Origin: Piper betle
Taxonomy: Eukaryota; Streptophyta; Magnoliopsida; Piperales; Piperaceae
Direction of reading: 5' to 3'
DNA length: 64,000 nucleotides
Assembly (NCBI GenBank): GCA_033002965.1
Contig: JAURVB010007713.1
Span: 147,384-211,383, forward strand
Shown: piece by piece, positions 46,648-59,317 of the stretch
Layout: every line of letters begins with the position of its first letter
How positions within the stretch are numbered: the stretch's first letter is position 1
Position numbers and translations under genes: made by a program
The notes under the pieces: generated by a model
Database searches by the model: none
Told to the model about the DNA's origin: nothing
Seen by the model: the letters and a program-made list of their open reading frames with translations, nothing else

Positions 46648-48535
46648 CCTTACAAAAAAAATTAAACAACAGGCGAAGCTCAGTACTTATAAACCACGAA
46701 TTAGCATTATGTCATTTAATTGGTGAGAACATATTATAGGGCACAAAGGCTGAATATTTTTAGGTCTTCAGTACCCTTTGATGCTACAAATTTAGCCATG
46801 TGTTTTACAAAATATTACACATTTACTCCATGCCTCTTTGAGTGTGAGAAAATTTAAAACTTAAAGATGTTAGTATCCCTTGAGAATAGAATGACCTTCT
46901 CACCAATCTAAAGCTTTGTTGCGATTGCGACTTATATATGCATGCTCTTATACACTATGTATTAATTCTCAAGTAGAGTTAGTATTTCATGTTAGTTTGA
47001 TTATATTTTTTTCAGCCCTTACACCATTTTTGTATCTGATTTAGATGAAAAATAAGAATTCTATAAAAAATAGACATTTGCACCCAAACTTACATTTTTT
47101 TAGTCTGTACTAATTATGATGTTTACTACAAAGTAGGATTTGCCAAAAGACACGTGCAAGTGGAGGATAGAACTACATATACTAGTCCTAGGATGGACCA
47201 CTTCTGGAAACTTCTAAGTAGAGAACATATCTGCATGTTGTCATCTTGTAATTCTGCACGTGCTTTTGACTAGTGGATAGATTTACCTAATCAACCCAAT
47301 CTCATATCTATTAGCCATTAGATAGGCATCTTAATGAACAAGAAAGGAACACACTCACTTAATACAATTGATAAAAATAGAGCATCTCATGTGCATTAGT
47401 TGAGAAGGAAGCTACAAGGAAACTTCATAGAAGATACAAGGAAGGTTGCTTAATTGCTACCTACCCCAAATTTGCTATAAAGTGAGACCTTCACTCCTAC
47501 CCATTTCCACTTCTTCCAGATTTAGATGCCAACCATTGAACAACTTATTAGAAACACAAGATAGCCAATCTGAAATGTCACAAAATTCCTTGTTCTTCGG
47601 TTCTGATCTATAGGAGGGAGAAGTTCCAAGAGTTTGAGAAGAAAAAGCCGTGACATCGAGCTACAACAAAGAGAATGAGGCTAGGGAGAAGATTAGGGCA
47701 AAGTCCTCAATGAACCATACTTGAATAACTCATTTTTTCTTCTCTTGTCTAGGTTATTTTCCTTGATAAGCTCAATAATATTTCTTAAATCTTTCATGGA
47801 TAATTTTATATAGATTTGGGATGATAATAGATCTTCATAAAAATGCATTGTAAAGTGTCATTATCTATCTCATTGTGTGTCAATTATTTCATTTATATTC
47901 ATAATGCTTTAAAAGAGTAGCTAATTTTTATATGATCAAAGAGATTTCAATTTTCCTAGACATAAGGAATTCATTGATACCATTTGTTGAAATAGTCAAT
48001 GAATCTTAAGTAGACATACACTTGATTTCATAGATATCCACAGTGGCCAGTTATTTGTAATGCACCAATCTTGTTTTATTTGCATAGAATTATGGAATGA
48101 GCCACAGGCGCTAAATTGTAATACATAGCGAAAGCCTTGTACAATTATTATTGTTTCCTTGAATAAACATCCATCATAAATGATTTGATAGAACAAGTAA
48201 TTTTTTTTATAAAGTACACTAAGTGAAGTTAATCATCCTAGGTCTATCATTTGATAGAAAGAACTTTATTAGTTTGATTCATAGATTATCTAGATCAATA
48301 GATTAGATATTTGTTGTTACCAATTTTATGCCCTTGCCTCAATTTCTTATCCTGATAGTTTAGATTCTTTAGTGTTTGTTACTATCATGTCTTTTTTATT
48401 TATGTTTTCATCTATTCTTTATTTATATAGTTAGTTTAAGGCAAAAGCACCAAATCCTTTTGGGAACGTTCTCACTCGTCACTCTATTACTTGTTTGATG
48501 AGATTACTTATGCGATGCATCATAATTGTACAACA
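46648..48535 (+). mobile_element. Probable 5' LTR of a second Athila-type element
   Basis: The 3' limit is set by the PBS at 48542. A TATA-like gctataaagtgagacc lies at 47475-47490. The 3' part contains tgggaacgttctcactcgtc and attacttgtttgat just before the end, in the place of the gtgggacgata...attacttgttt words of the other Athila-type LTRs. The left limit is not definable (probably near 46.9-47.3 kb) because no paired copy is present. Strongly diverged. Confidence 0.5.
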
Positions 48536-48541
48536 AGTTTT

Positions 48542-48559
48542 TTGTGCCATTGCTGGGGA
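48542..48559 (+). other. Degenerate tRNA-Asp-type primer binding site
   Basis: ttgtgccattgctgggga matches the Athila/Tat PBS (compare 36074-36091) at 14 of 18 positions, with mostly transition differences. Confidence 0.65.
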
Positions 48560-48879
48560 TTTGTTTAGTTTTCCTTATTGGTTGTTTGAAGTGTTTAGTA
48601 TAGTTATTCAACTAACCTTTGTTTCTTTTTTTAAGGTAGTGTATGCAAAAGAGCCTAAAACAAAAGATCTATTATTTTTTTATCTAGACATAGGAAAGAC
48701 CTGCAAGAGAAATATGACAGTAAGAAAGCAGGCCATGACATAGAATCTTAACAACTATGGTAGACAAGCACCCCAAAATCAACTTGAAATTAATAATACA
48801 AACAACACAACATTGGCAGAAGCTGCAGTACCTCAACTGAAGAGTTTCAACTTCAGTATTGTGAGACCCTAAATTCTTG

Positions 48880-49601
48880 CAAATAATTTTGAGTGAAGTT
48901 GTCATGTTCCAAATGTTATAATCTATAGGTTAGTTCAATGGACTACCAAGTGAGGAACCCCATATGTACTTGTTGAATTTTGTGGCAATTTGTGATTCAT
49001 ACAAGCAATGCCATGTTTCTGAAGATTCAATTAGGCTAAGCCTGTTTACATTTTGCCTTAATGGAACAACTAGGCTTTCACTCAATTCATTGGCACTGAA
49101 TTCAAACACCACTTGAGAAGAGATGACAAAAAAGTTTATTCTGAAGTATTTTCCACAATCTAGAACTATGGAATTTAGGAATGAGATCTCCTCTTTTATT
49201 TAAATGGAGAATGAGAATTTTTATGACACATGGGAGAGATTTAAGGATTTATTGAGGAAGTATCCCTATCATGGTATTCAACCTTGGCTTTAAATTTAGA
49301 TATTCTACAATGTGTAAATGAGCCAAACCAAGTCTATTATTGATGCAGTTGAAGGAGGATCTATTATGACCAGGACATATGAAGGAGCATATCAACTAAT
49401 GAAGCAATTGGCTTCTAATCACTAGCAAATGGTGTATGAGATAACTGGGAGGAAACTCAAGCCTAAAGTTCTTCAAATGGATGCCCTCAATGCCCTATCT
49501 ACTCAAATGTTAGCATTGAGTAAAAAGATTCAAAGTTTGGAAGTTGAATCCTAGGCTTTGTGGAGGCATGCTAATTCATATGTGAATTTGTGGGACCTTG
49601 G
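48880..49601 (+). pseudogene. Athila-type gag core, interrupted by an LTR element
   Basis: The plus-strand translation reads PHMYLLNFVAICDSYKQC, EDSIRLSLFTFCLNG and MTKKFILKYFPQSRTMEFR. It continues with WERFKDLLRKYPYHGIQPWL, SIIDAVEGGSIMTRTYEGAY and LMKQLASNH. This is the plant Athila/Tat Retrotrans_gag core, with several stop codons. It ends at 49601, where the LTR element 49602-59312 is inserted. A CEF.G sequence just before the insertion may be the start of the zinc knuckle. Confidence 0.85.
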
Positions 49602-52438
49602 TGTAAAACCTCAACTTCGGGTAAAGGTTTTACCCACTTATAATTTGCCCGGTTTGGACCATTATCGAGTTAGTTTGAGCGAGCTAGAGCCAAAACAATT
49701 TTAAGAATATGAGTATGATGCCCAGATGGCAATATGAGCATCATATGGAGGCTGAGTATGCTTGACATACATATGTAAGTTATAATTACGATACAGTAGA
49801 GCATGAGTTATCAGTGTATACATGAGGTTTACATTTGATTTTTATGACTCAACCAGAATTTTAGGCCTAGATCTAGGCCATTACAATATTTAGCATCCGT
49901 TTGGGAACTTTTCTAGGTGTTACATTTGCAAGCAACATAGGACTTTCGGATCACTCGATCAAGCCCCTGTGGGCCCAGCTTGAGTGAGTTCATGGTCTGA
50001 CGCCCATTTAACCTTCTTGCTTTGATCCCCACCTATAGAGTCACTTTTAGGACTCGGGTCAATTTTGACTTTTGATAGTTTTGATCTGAGCTTTTTGTCC
50101 ATAGGTATAGTGCATATACCCATATGTAGGCCCCACTAGGTAACTAGTTGTCGGACGTTTAAATCAGTGCCACATAGCAAGATCTAAGCCGCCCACGTCA
50201 ACCCTAGTTTTTTCCCATTTGTATTTCAAACATTTCCATTGATTTTCAAAGTTACACCCCTAGCGCCACCACCAGTTGGGCTCGCCGCTAGCGAGACTCC
50301 ACTACTCCTCCAGCTAGCGGATCGGTGCGACCGTGACCACCTTGCGGCCAGCTATCCGTCCGTACCCACCATCGCCATCAGTACCATCTCATTGACTGCC
50401 GGTGATAGTGTATTTCCAGTTGATTTTTGCCGTCGCCGCCACCCATTCTGGCCATTTTCCGTTTCCGGCAACATGCACCGGCCGCCCCTCTAGTCTGTTT
50501 GCCGTGTTTGCGTTTGTGTTGTGCTGCCTACATGGCATTCACCTGGTCGTGGCGAGTCCACCTGGTCATGCCCAAGTTTGCCTGACTGTGACCAAGTATG
50601 TGTCCATCATGTCTGCGTAGTCAACCCAACCCATTTTCTTGTTAACCCAGACTGGGTTCATTCAACCCATTCGGGTTGGTCTGGTTCAGCTCAGTTCAGT
50701 CTAGCTCAGCTCATTTTTAGCTAATTTTCGACCGATTTTGGTAATTCAAGAACCCCTACATTAGTTTAAATGCATATTCACATTGTTTAGCATGTTTGGA
50801 AGCTAAAAGTATTATTTATTTATTTATGAACATTTATTTCTTGTTATTTATATATTTGTTGACTATGATGAATGATTATGTGACTAATTATTGTTATTGA
50901 TAATGTATTTATTCATAGAATATTAATTTTGTTCATGTTTATCTTATTTTATTTATTTAATTTATTTTTTATTAATTATTTTCTTATTCGTGTTATCATT
51001 TATACGTATTTAGTCATATGCTCATATATTTGATATTTATATTATTATTCTTCATGATTAATTAATAAAAGTTATTTATTTATTTATTTATTTATTTATC
51101 TATGATTTATTTAATTAATTATTTGGTTGTTTGTTTGATTATTTATATGTTTACTAACACGAGCATGTATGATGTTTACTCGTGTTTAGTCGTGTAATTA
51201 TATAGAATAATTATATTATTATTTTCTAATTGGAGTATTATTTATGTTTATCTATTTATTATTTAACTAACTATGTATGAGTGTATTATTTTTTTATTTT
51301 TTTATTTGTTATTTATTATTATTATGTCTTTATTTGTGTGCCAGGTGTTTAGTTGTACACTTGTTAGCACTGTTTTCTTTATTATGATGTATTGATGATA
51401 AGAGCAGACAACACGAGTCTACATCATATAGGAATGTTAGTATTTTACTTAGCAGCGGGTTTTGATGTAGGTTACGGAGTCCGAGCTTGCCGTAGATGTG
51501 CTTGGAGCTTGGAGCTTGGACCACAGGTCTGTAAGACTCTCCCTCTTTGTTTGACTCCTTGTATGTAGAGTTTAATCGTAATTTAAATGTAGGATGGCAT
51601 TGGCGGCGTTTTATTGGATCCCTCCGATGTCAGAGCTATTTAACTGTGTTTTTACACATGTTTTATAAAACTACAAGGATGAGATCCCTTGTTGGTTTTC
51701 AAATTTAAGCTTAAAAAATGTATGATATAAGCCTCTTTCCTAAACTTATTATATAAGTACGTGTATTTTTATGAATTTGACGAATATAAGAATGAGGTGT
51801 ATGGAGATATGTATGGACCGTACTAGTACTCCTTCAAACACTGAGGTAGTGCGGTGTATGTGGGTGCTACGTAATACAACACATTTTTGAAATTTTTGGC
51901 ACTAACTTAACTATTATGTTTGCCTCTCGAGTACCGTGGCGGGTAAAATATGGAAGATGTGAGGGCGTAAGCATTGTATGTATGAATATGAACATTTGCC
52001 GTGCATGCGAGCCGACACTTGCTTAACTATGCTTGCTTACTGCCGAGTGTGAGGTAATCTTAAAGTTTCATAAGTTTTCGTGGGTAATGGAATACCCATT
52101 TGCCAAATTGTATTAGTTATTTTCAGACCACTAACACTCATTACTGATGTTTTTCATCTAATATATGTAGGTTTTGCAAATCCTGAGTTGACTCTGGTGG
52201 ATGAACAGATAAATGCTACACACACTTGAGCTCAACACATTTATTTCTTTTCTTACTTTTCTTTTATTTGATGTGTTTGACGTGTATTTAACAATGTCTT
52301 CGTTCTCATGACACCAAGAAGGTTGTTTCAATCTATTGTATTGATCGAGTCTTATTGACCAACAACTTTAAACATAACTCAACTCGATCGTAACATTCAT
52401 GATTTGGTTCTTAGGTAAACCGAAATCGGGATGTTACA
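49602..52438 (+). mobile_element. 5' LTR of the LARD-like element
   Basis: 2837 bp, from tgtaaaacctcaacttcgg to atcgggatgttaca. It contains a GC-rich block (50260-50620), a TTTATT-rich stretch (50800-51330) and the attagttattttcagacca end segment. It is about 270 bp shorter than the 3' LTR, mainly through loss in the GC-rich block. Confidence 0.92.
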
Positions 52439-52441
52439 AGT

Positions 52442-52453
52442 TGGTCTCAGAGC
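52442..52453 (+). other. Primer binding site (tRNA-iMet type)
   Basis: TGGTCTCAGAGC differs by one base from the initiator-Met complement and starts three bases after the LTR. Confidence 0.85.
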
Positions 52454-55400
52454 CATGTCTTGGTCAATTGAGATGGAAGACTTTTATTTTGAGCCAAGTG
52501 TGTGGAGTTAACCTTAGCCAAGTAGATGGGTATTTCCTTTGGTATTTCACAGTATTTCAGATTTTTGATCCCTCAAGTCTGAGCAATGCAAGTTTCAATT
52601 TTTATAGAAATTATGAGATGAATATTAGATCATGATTTTAGTATATGCCAGTATGGATCTCACAGACATATCTTGATGAGTTTAGAGACACGTCCTTTCC
52701 TTTATTGTGCCAGAGATTTAGATTGTTCACATATTTTGTCAAATGAATTTGAGGCGTATAGTGACCAGAAGTATTTGGGGCACCTGTGACATTACAAACA
52801 CTTGTCTATCTTTTTTATGTCACCACATCCGTCCTTCCTTGGGACATGGTTTATATTGTGAGACAAAGTTATCAGAGATTGACACATACAAGGAGTGGAA
52901 GTATGAAGACACTGACAAAGTTAGTTGGCGCATGAGTTGGACCACCATGTGCCCTAGACAAATCCATTAGGCATACTTTGAGGCCTACTTTGGAGAAACT
53001 AGACCTTCAAACCGATCTCTATATATGAAAGATGTGGCTATGATAGTGAAGCCATTGAAGTACTTGGAGCACAAATGAGAGTTTGGATAGATGACTTGAG
53101 ATAGACCACTTTCAAATGATAGCAGTGGATGAGGATGAGTAGTGAAGTGGATCTACGGTCCTCCCATGGACACTTCACCACCTCCTCCTCTTTGACTAGT
53201 GTATGTCTATTCCAAGAGTATTGTTAGTCACTCTTCAAAAAACATGCAGGAAAACACTGAGAATGAGCAAGATTACATTTGACCATGAATTTAGATGGTT
53301 GACTAGATTTCACTCGATTTGCCAAGGCCAGATCAGTGATTACTATTGAGAACCAATCAGCACTTATGGAAACAGTTACTCTACATTCTAGGGGACCAAT
53401 GTGGCCTCAACATTATCTATCCATTGCACGTGTCACCACATGATCCAGACCACTCCGAATCAGACACGCATGGTTGGATAACTTGAGCCAAGATAATAGC
53501 AGCTACCTCTAGGAAGACAGACACATGGAGATAAACATGCCAGACAAGTAATGGGTTCATGATGTACATGATCAGGATTAGGTTTAGCACTTGGATAGCA
53601 TAACTGCTATCCAAGTTACACAACCATCGCCCGAGTAGCACAACCGTTGACTGTGATGCACAACCACCATCTGAGTTGCCCAACCATAGATCGTGATGCA
53701 CTACAATTGCTCGAATGCACACTACTACCATTCGTGATGTACAACTACAATCCATATATTGCACTACCGCCAACTAAGTGGAACAGTTATTGTGGAAGTA
53801 AGGGCCAAGCAGTTGCCTCACCCTACAAGAGGACAACTACTTGAGGATGTTCTTAGCATTACATAGAGACTATATCTCATAGTTTCGAAACAGAGTAGGG
53901 TCAGAGATTGAGGACAAGATATAGCTATGGTAACATCAGCTAGATAGAGGAAAGTTAGGTATATTGAAATTATTCTGATGTGATGGAACATGATTGACTT
54001 CACTACCCATCTTGCATACCATCGCCTTGACCTAACATCCTTGGGTCAGATGGGAAGATAGTTTTAGTGACAGTTTTATAGGGATCACTGGATAGTGTTA
54101 GTGTGTCTTTTATGGATGTATATGGACAAAGTCTAAGAACAAGGTATTGTGACCTCCAAATGAAATGGCCACACTGGTTAGATTGTTCAATCAACATGAT
54201 AGTAGATGTATGAGTTATACCCAGGGTATATAGATGAGATGATTAGCAGATGGTTAGACATGTAGGTGACCTCAACCAGCAAGAGGATTTTGACTCGTAC
54301 TAGAATTTTGGCATAGATTACGGGTCAGTGAGGGAGAGTCCATTAGGGAGATAAGGTTTTCCTTTTGCTTCACCAGCACGATTAGGTCCTTACCTTGAGA
54401 CATTTGATTTAGCCTTTGCCCTGAGTATATGAGGTACCTTTGTGGTACTGTTTAGGGCTTATAGTGCAAGTAGCCGATGATAGACCAATCTGGAGGAGAC
54501 AACTTCACCCCATTTTGGGAGTGACCTAGACAAGGACTTCAGTGAGACTAAACATGTTGACCCAGATAAAGGGATTCCAGTGTATGCTCATCTTAACTGA
54601 CAGCTTTGCTTGAAAGTCTACCACAATAGTAGTTGTCTTGTAAGTCAAGATTTGTGTTATAAATCAATACGAGATGGCAGGTCACACCCCACTAAAGAAC
54701 GAACGAGACACATATCAAACCTCACTATGAGTCCCCATTAACTCAAGGAGAGATAGTGGTTCTTTGGGTCATTTGAACCCCATCCGTTTAGAAGTGCGTA
54801 ACAATACGGTATCGAGAAACACATGCCTACTGTTAGTTTATTAAACTAGATCCACTTAAGGGTCATCTCTTAGACTAGTAGTTGATTAGCTATTTCATAG
54901 GCTGGCCACTTATGGCAGAGTCCAATCATGATGATCTTGGAGGCATGTCCATGGACCTACCCATATTTGTGAGTCACCCAGTATCCTCTATAGAGTTTTA
55001 TTACCCACTGTGACTCAGACAGACATCCTTACATCACCACAAATAGAGACACGATGGCAAATTATGTGAGGATGAGACAACTCCCAGTTAGAGTCTTAGA
55101 GCAGTGTGACCAGTTTTCCACAAGAGATCCAATCTCTTTTCATATGACTAGATATGTCAGATAGAGCCGAGCCTCTACCCGAGTATTTTCACACTCACCC
55201 TTTTAGATATATCAATTTTTTAGATGGTTGAGATGAGCAGTCATTGACCAGCGCATGTGATATAGACCAGATGCAGACTCCACAGTTGCATGCAAAGTAT
55301 GTTTTCATACTCAAGACACGATGTACATGTGTATAGGTGTTCTCGCCTCCATTCCATCACAAAGAGCCCTCTTTTATAGTAGTCTGTGGTCATATAAATA

Positions 55401-56192
55401 GTTACAAGAGCCATAGCGCACAGTAGAGTTATAGCAGCTATCCTTGTTCCATTATGGAATAGAGTGAGATACTTGATTGAGGACCAAGTTAGCTAGGACC
55501 TAGTGAGCGATCTAATTCTTCTTACACAGACACCTGGGTGTTTGACTTAGACTGGCGACAGTGAACCATATAACCCATTGGCATATACCCTTATTTGGTA
55601 TTAGAATCCACCATATGTTAGCAGGACTCGCAGGGCACCCTAGTATAGCAGCAGGATTTGGAGTAAAGTGCCCTCAGGGTACACATAGTTGACCTATTAC
55701 ATTAATGAGGATCAAGGAGACATGGGTAGATGTTAGGCTGCATACCTTGTACTAAAACAGTTTTCCTAATGTAGTTCAGACTAGTACCCTACAGTACTTT
55801 AGAGTACGTGTTTGACCATTAAGTAGACCCTTAGGGTTGAACCTAGGGTTTTCCCACCGAGGTCATTGCATTTCAATCCCCATAGTTTGCAATGACCCTA
55901 GGAGCTAGTCTAGCAAGATGATTCGAGTATGTATGGTCAGTCTAGTTAGATAATTCCAACATGTCTGGAATGTTTTACCAAATGAGTCAATCACGTGTAG
56001 TCTATATAGTCAAATTATTAAGGTGCTAGAGAGCTTTGATAGTGTTTAGGGTTCTATCATCATGTTGGTCCATTTGAGCAATGTGCAGATAGCTTTCTAG
56101 GGAGAGCTACCAGTTTTGCCAATGAGATGACATCTTATATTAAGTCCTCTGATCATAGTTGATGTAAGAAATTCCTAGGATGGAATTTTTAT
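52454..56192 (+). mobile_element. Internal domain of the LARD-like element, apparently non-coding
   Basis: No conserved retroelement motif was found. ORFs are short and on both strands (e.g. 52743-52970 plus, 53417-53773 minus). The sequence has a run of ~21-bp imperfect tandem repeats at 53616-53757. It could carry packaging and dimerisation signals, but none can be identified by eye. Confidence 0.65.
53616..53757. repeat. Imperfect tandem repeat, period about 20-21 bp
   Basis: About seven units built on t(g/a)(g/t)cacaac(c/t)a..., each ending in variants of gatcgtga or ctgag. It lies inside the LARD-like internal domain and is diverged but clearly periodic. Confidence 0.65.
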
Positions 56193-56204
56193 AAGAAGGA
56201 GGGG
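56193..56204 (+). other. Polypurine tract of the LARD-like element
   Basis: aagaaggagggg directly precedes the 3' LTR (one base gap), the expected plus-strand priming site. Confidence 0.88.
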
Positions 56205-56205
56205 T

Positions 56206-59200
56206 TGTTAAATCCCAACTTCAGGTAAGGATTTACCCACTTGTAGTTTGCCCGGATCGGGCTATTCTCGAGCTAGCTCAAGCGAGCTCAAGCTAGAACA
56301 ATTTTAAGAATATGAGTATGAGACCCAGATGGACATATGAGCATCTTATGGAGGCTGAGTATGCTCGACATGCATATGGTAGTTTCAGTTATGATATAGT
56401 AGAGCATGAGTTATCATTGTATAAAAGAGTTATACATAATGATTTTTATAACTTAGCAAGAATTTTAGGCCTAGATCTAGGCTGTTGCAGCGTTTAACTT
56501 CCGTTTGGGATTTTCTAGGTATTTCATTTGCATGTAGCATAGGAATTTCAGATCACTCGATTGTGCCTCTATAAACCCATCTTGATTGAGTTCATGGTTC
56601 GAGGCCCATTTAACTTTCTTTCCTCGATATCTTCCTATAGAGTCACTTTTACGACTAGAGTCCCTTTCGACTTTAAAAGGTCTCGATCCTAGCATTATGT
56701 CCATAGGTATAGTGCATATATCCTTATGTGAGCCCCACTAGGTAACAAGTTGTTAGGTGTTCAGATCGTGCCACGTGGCAAGATCTGAGTCGCCCATGTT
56801 AACCCTAGTTTTCTCCCATTTATATTTCAAACATTTCCATTGATTTTCAAAGTTACACCCCTAGTGCTACCACCATTTTGGCTCACCGCCGGCGAGACTC
56901 TGCGCCTCCTCTGGCCACCGGATCATTAAGGTCGTGCTCACCTCGCAGCCAGCTATCCATCCATACCCACGATCGCCATCAGTGCTACCTTAGTGACCGC
57001 TAGAGACAATGTGTTTCCAATCGATTTCCACTACCGCCTCGACCAATTCGGGCCATTTTTCAGCCCTAGTGAGCTGCCTTCGACCGATCTGACCACCCAC
57101 ACAGATTCATCTTGCCTAGATCTCCATTTTAAGACAACCCACAACCACCACCACGGCTGCGATCACCGCCACCAATGTTGCCGCACCCAGCAGCGATATT
57201 GCCACTTCCCAGCCATTTTCCGGCCAGTGAGTGGCCAAACTCCTCTGATCATCACCACTAGCACCTCTACCATGATGCCCCTTGTCGATCCCGACTGGCG
57301 GCATTGCCAGCCGCACCGCCATCGCCATTTTTTGGCGATGCACACTGGCGGCCACGTCCAGTCCTTTGTCGTGTTTGCATCCGTGGTGTGCTGCCTACAT
57401 CATGTTCGCTTGGTCGTGCCTGAGTCCATCTAGTTATGCCCGAGTTCGCCTGACCGTGCCCCGAGTCTATGTTCGTCATGTCCGCGTAGTCAACCCGTCC
57501 CATTTTCTAGTTGACCCAAACCGGGTTGCTTCACCCTATTCAATTTGGTTTGGTTCAGCTTCAGTTCGGTTTGGTTCAGCTCATTTTCAACTCATTTTCG
57601 GCTATTTCTCGACTAACTTTTTTAATTCGAGAACCCCTACATTAGTTTAGATGCATATTCACACTGTTTAGCATGTTTGGATGTTATGAGTATTTTTCTT
57701 TATTTATTAATAATTTTATTTATTTATTTATGAATATTCATTTCTTGTTATTTATATATTTGTTGACTATGATGAATGATTATGTGACTAATTATTGTTA
57801 CTGATAATGTATTTATTCATATAATTATTTTTGTTTTAATTGATTGATTATTAATTATTTTCTTACTCGTGTTATTATTTGTACGTATGTAGTCGTATGC
57901 TCGTATATTTAATATTTGTATTATTATTCTTCATAATTAATTAATATTAGTCATTTATTTATTTATTTATCTATGATTTATTTCATTAATTATTTGGTCA
58001 TTTATTTAATTATTTATATGTTTACTAACATGAGCATATATGATATTTACTACTGTTTAGTAGGGTATTTATACAGTATAATTATATTATTATTTTCTAA
58101 TTAGAGTATTATTTATGTTCATGTATTTATTATTTGCCTAATTATGTATGTGTGTATTTATTTGTTTATTTATTTATTTGTTATTTATTATTATTATGTC
58201 TCAATTTGTGTTCCAGGTGTTTAGTTGTATACTTGTTAGCACTGTTTTCTTTATTACGATGTATTGATTATATGAGTAGACACCACGAGTATACATCATA
58301 TAGAGATGTTAGTATTTTACTTAGCAGCTGGTTTTGATGTAGGTTACAGAGTCCCAGCTCGTTGTAGATGTGTTGATGTGCTTGGAGCTTGGACCACAGG
58401 TCCATAGGACTCTCCCTCTCTGCTTGACTCCTTACAAGTAGAGTTTAATCGTGTTTTTAATGTAGGATGGCATCGGTGGCATTTTATCGAATCCCTCCAA
58501 TATCGGGCCATTTAGCCGTATTTTTACACATGTTTAATAAAACTACAAGGATGAGATCCCTTGTTAGTTTTCAAACTAAAGCAGCAGAAATGGATGATAT
58601 AAGCCTCTTTCCTAAACCTATTATATAAGTACGCATATTTTTACAGATTTCACGAATAAGAGAATGAGTGGTACGGAGGTATGTAGGGTCCACACTAGTA
58701 CTCCTTCAAACTCTGAAGTAGTGTGCTGTATGAGGGTACTGCATAATGCAACACATTTTCGAAATTTGTGGCACTAACCTAACTGTTCCTTTTACCACTT
58801 GAGTACTGTGGCGGATGAAATAGGGAAGATGTGAGGGTGTAAGCATTGTATCTATGAATATGAACATTTGCCATGCATGCGAGCCAGCACTTGCTTAAGT
58901 ATGTTTGCTTACCACGCAGTGTAAGACAATCTTGAAGTTTCATAAGTTTTCGTGGTTAATAGAATACCCATTTGTCAGATTCTATTAGTTATTTTTCGGA
59001 CCAGTAACACTCGTTGCTGACATTTTCATATAATATATGTAGGTCTTGCAAATCCTGGGTCTACTTTGGTGGAAGGACAGATAAATATTCTGCACACTTG
59101 AGCTCAGTACATTTATTTCTTCTCTTACTTTTCTTATATTTGATGTATTTTGACGCATATTTAACAATGCCTTCAATTCTCATGACACCAAGAAAGTTAT

Positions 59201-59312
59201 TTTGATCTATTGCATCAATCGATTCTTACTGACCAACAATTTTAAACATGGCTCGACTCAATCGTAAGATTCCTAATTTAGTTCTTAGGTGAACTGAAAT
59301 CGGCGTGTTATG
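56206..59312 (+). mobile_element. 3' LTR of the LARD-like element
   Basis: 3107 bp from tgttaaatcccaacttcagg to cggcgtgttatg. It pairs with 49602-52438 throughout. It retains the full GC-rich block (56870-57500), which gives ORFs on both strands (for example 56993-57433), and these are LTR sequence. The differences between the two LTRs are frequent, so the insertion is not young. Confidence 0.92.
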
Positions 59313-59317
59313 CTTGG

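Larger units (their letters stand above)
49602..59312 (+). mobile_element. Complete LTR element without recognisable pol (LARD-like)
   Basis: 9.7 kb overall: LTR 49602-52438, PBS 52442-52453, internal domain to 56192, PPT 56193-56204, LTR 56206-59312. It is flanked by CTTGG on both sides (49597-49601 and 59313-59317), a perfect 5-bp target duplication. The internal domain of about 3.77 kb shows no gag, protease, RT or integrase motif in any frame I could read. Its longest ORF is 118 codons. Long LTRs with a non-coding internal domain match the definition of a large retrotransposon derivative, mobilised by enzymes of a related gypsy element. The LTR family is the same as that of 2440-5140/15880-16505. 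Confidence 0.88.

Noticed and set aside
56993..57650. ORFs of 146 and 122 codons on the plus strand
   Set aside because: Part of the 3' LTR of the LARD-like element. The paired 5' LTR lacks the same frames.
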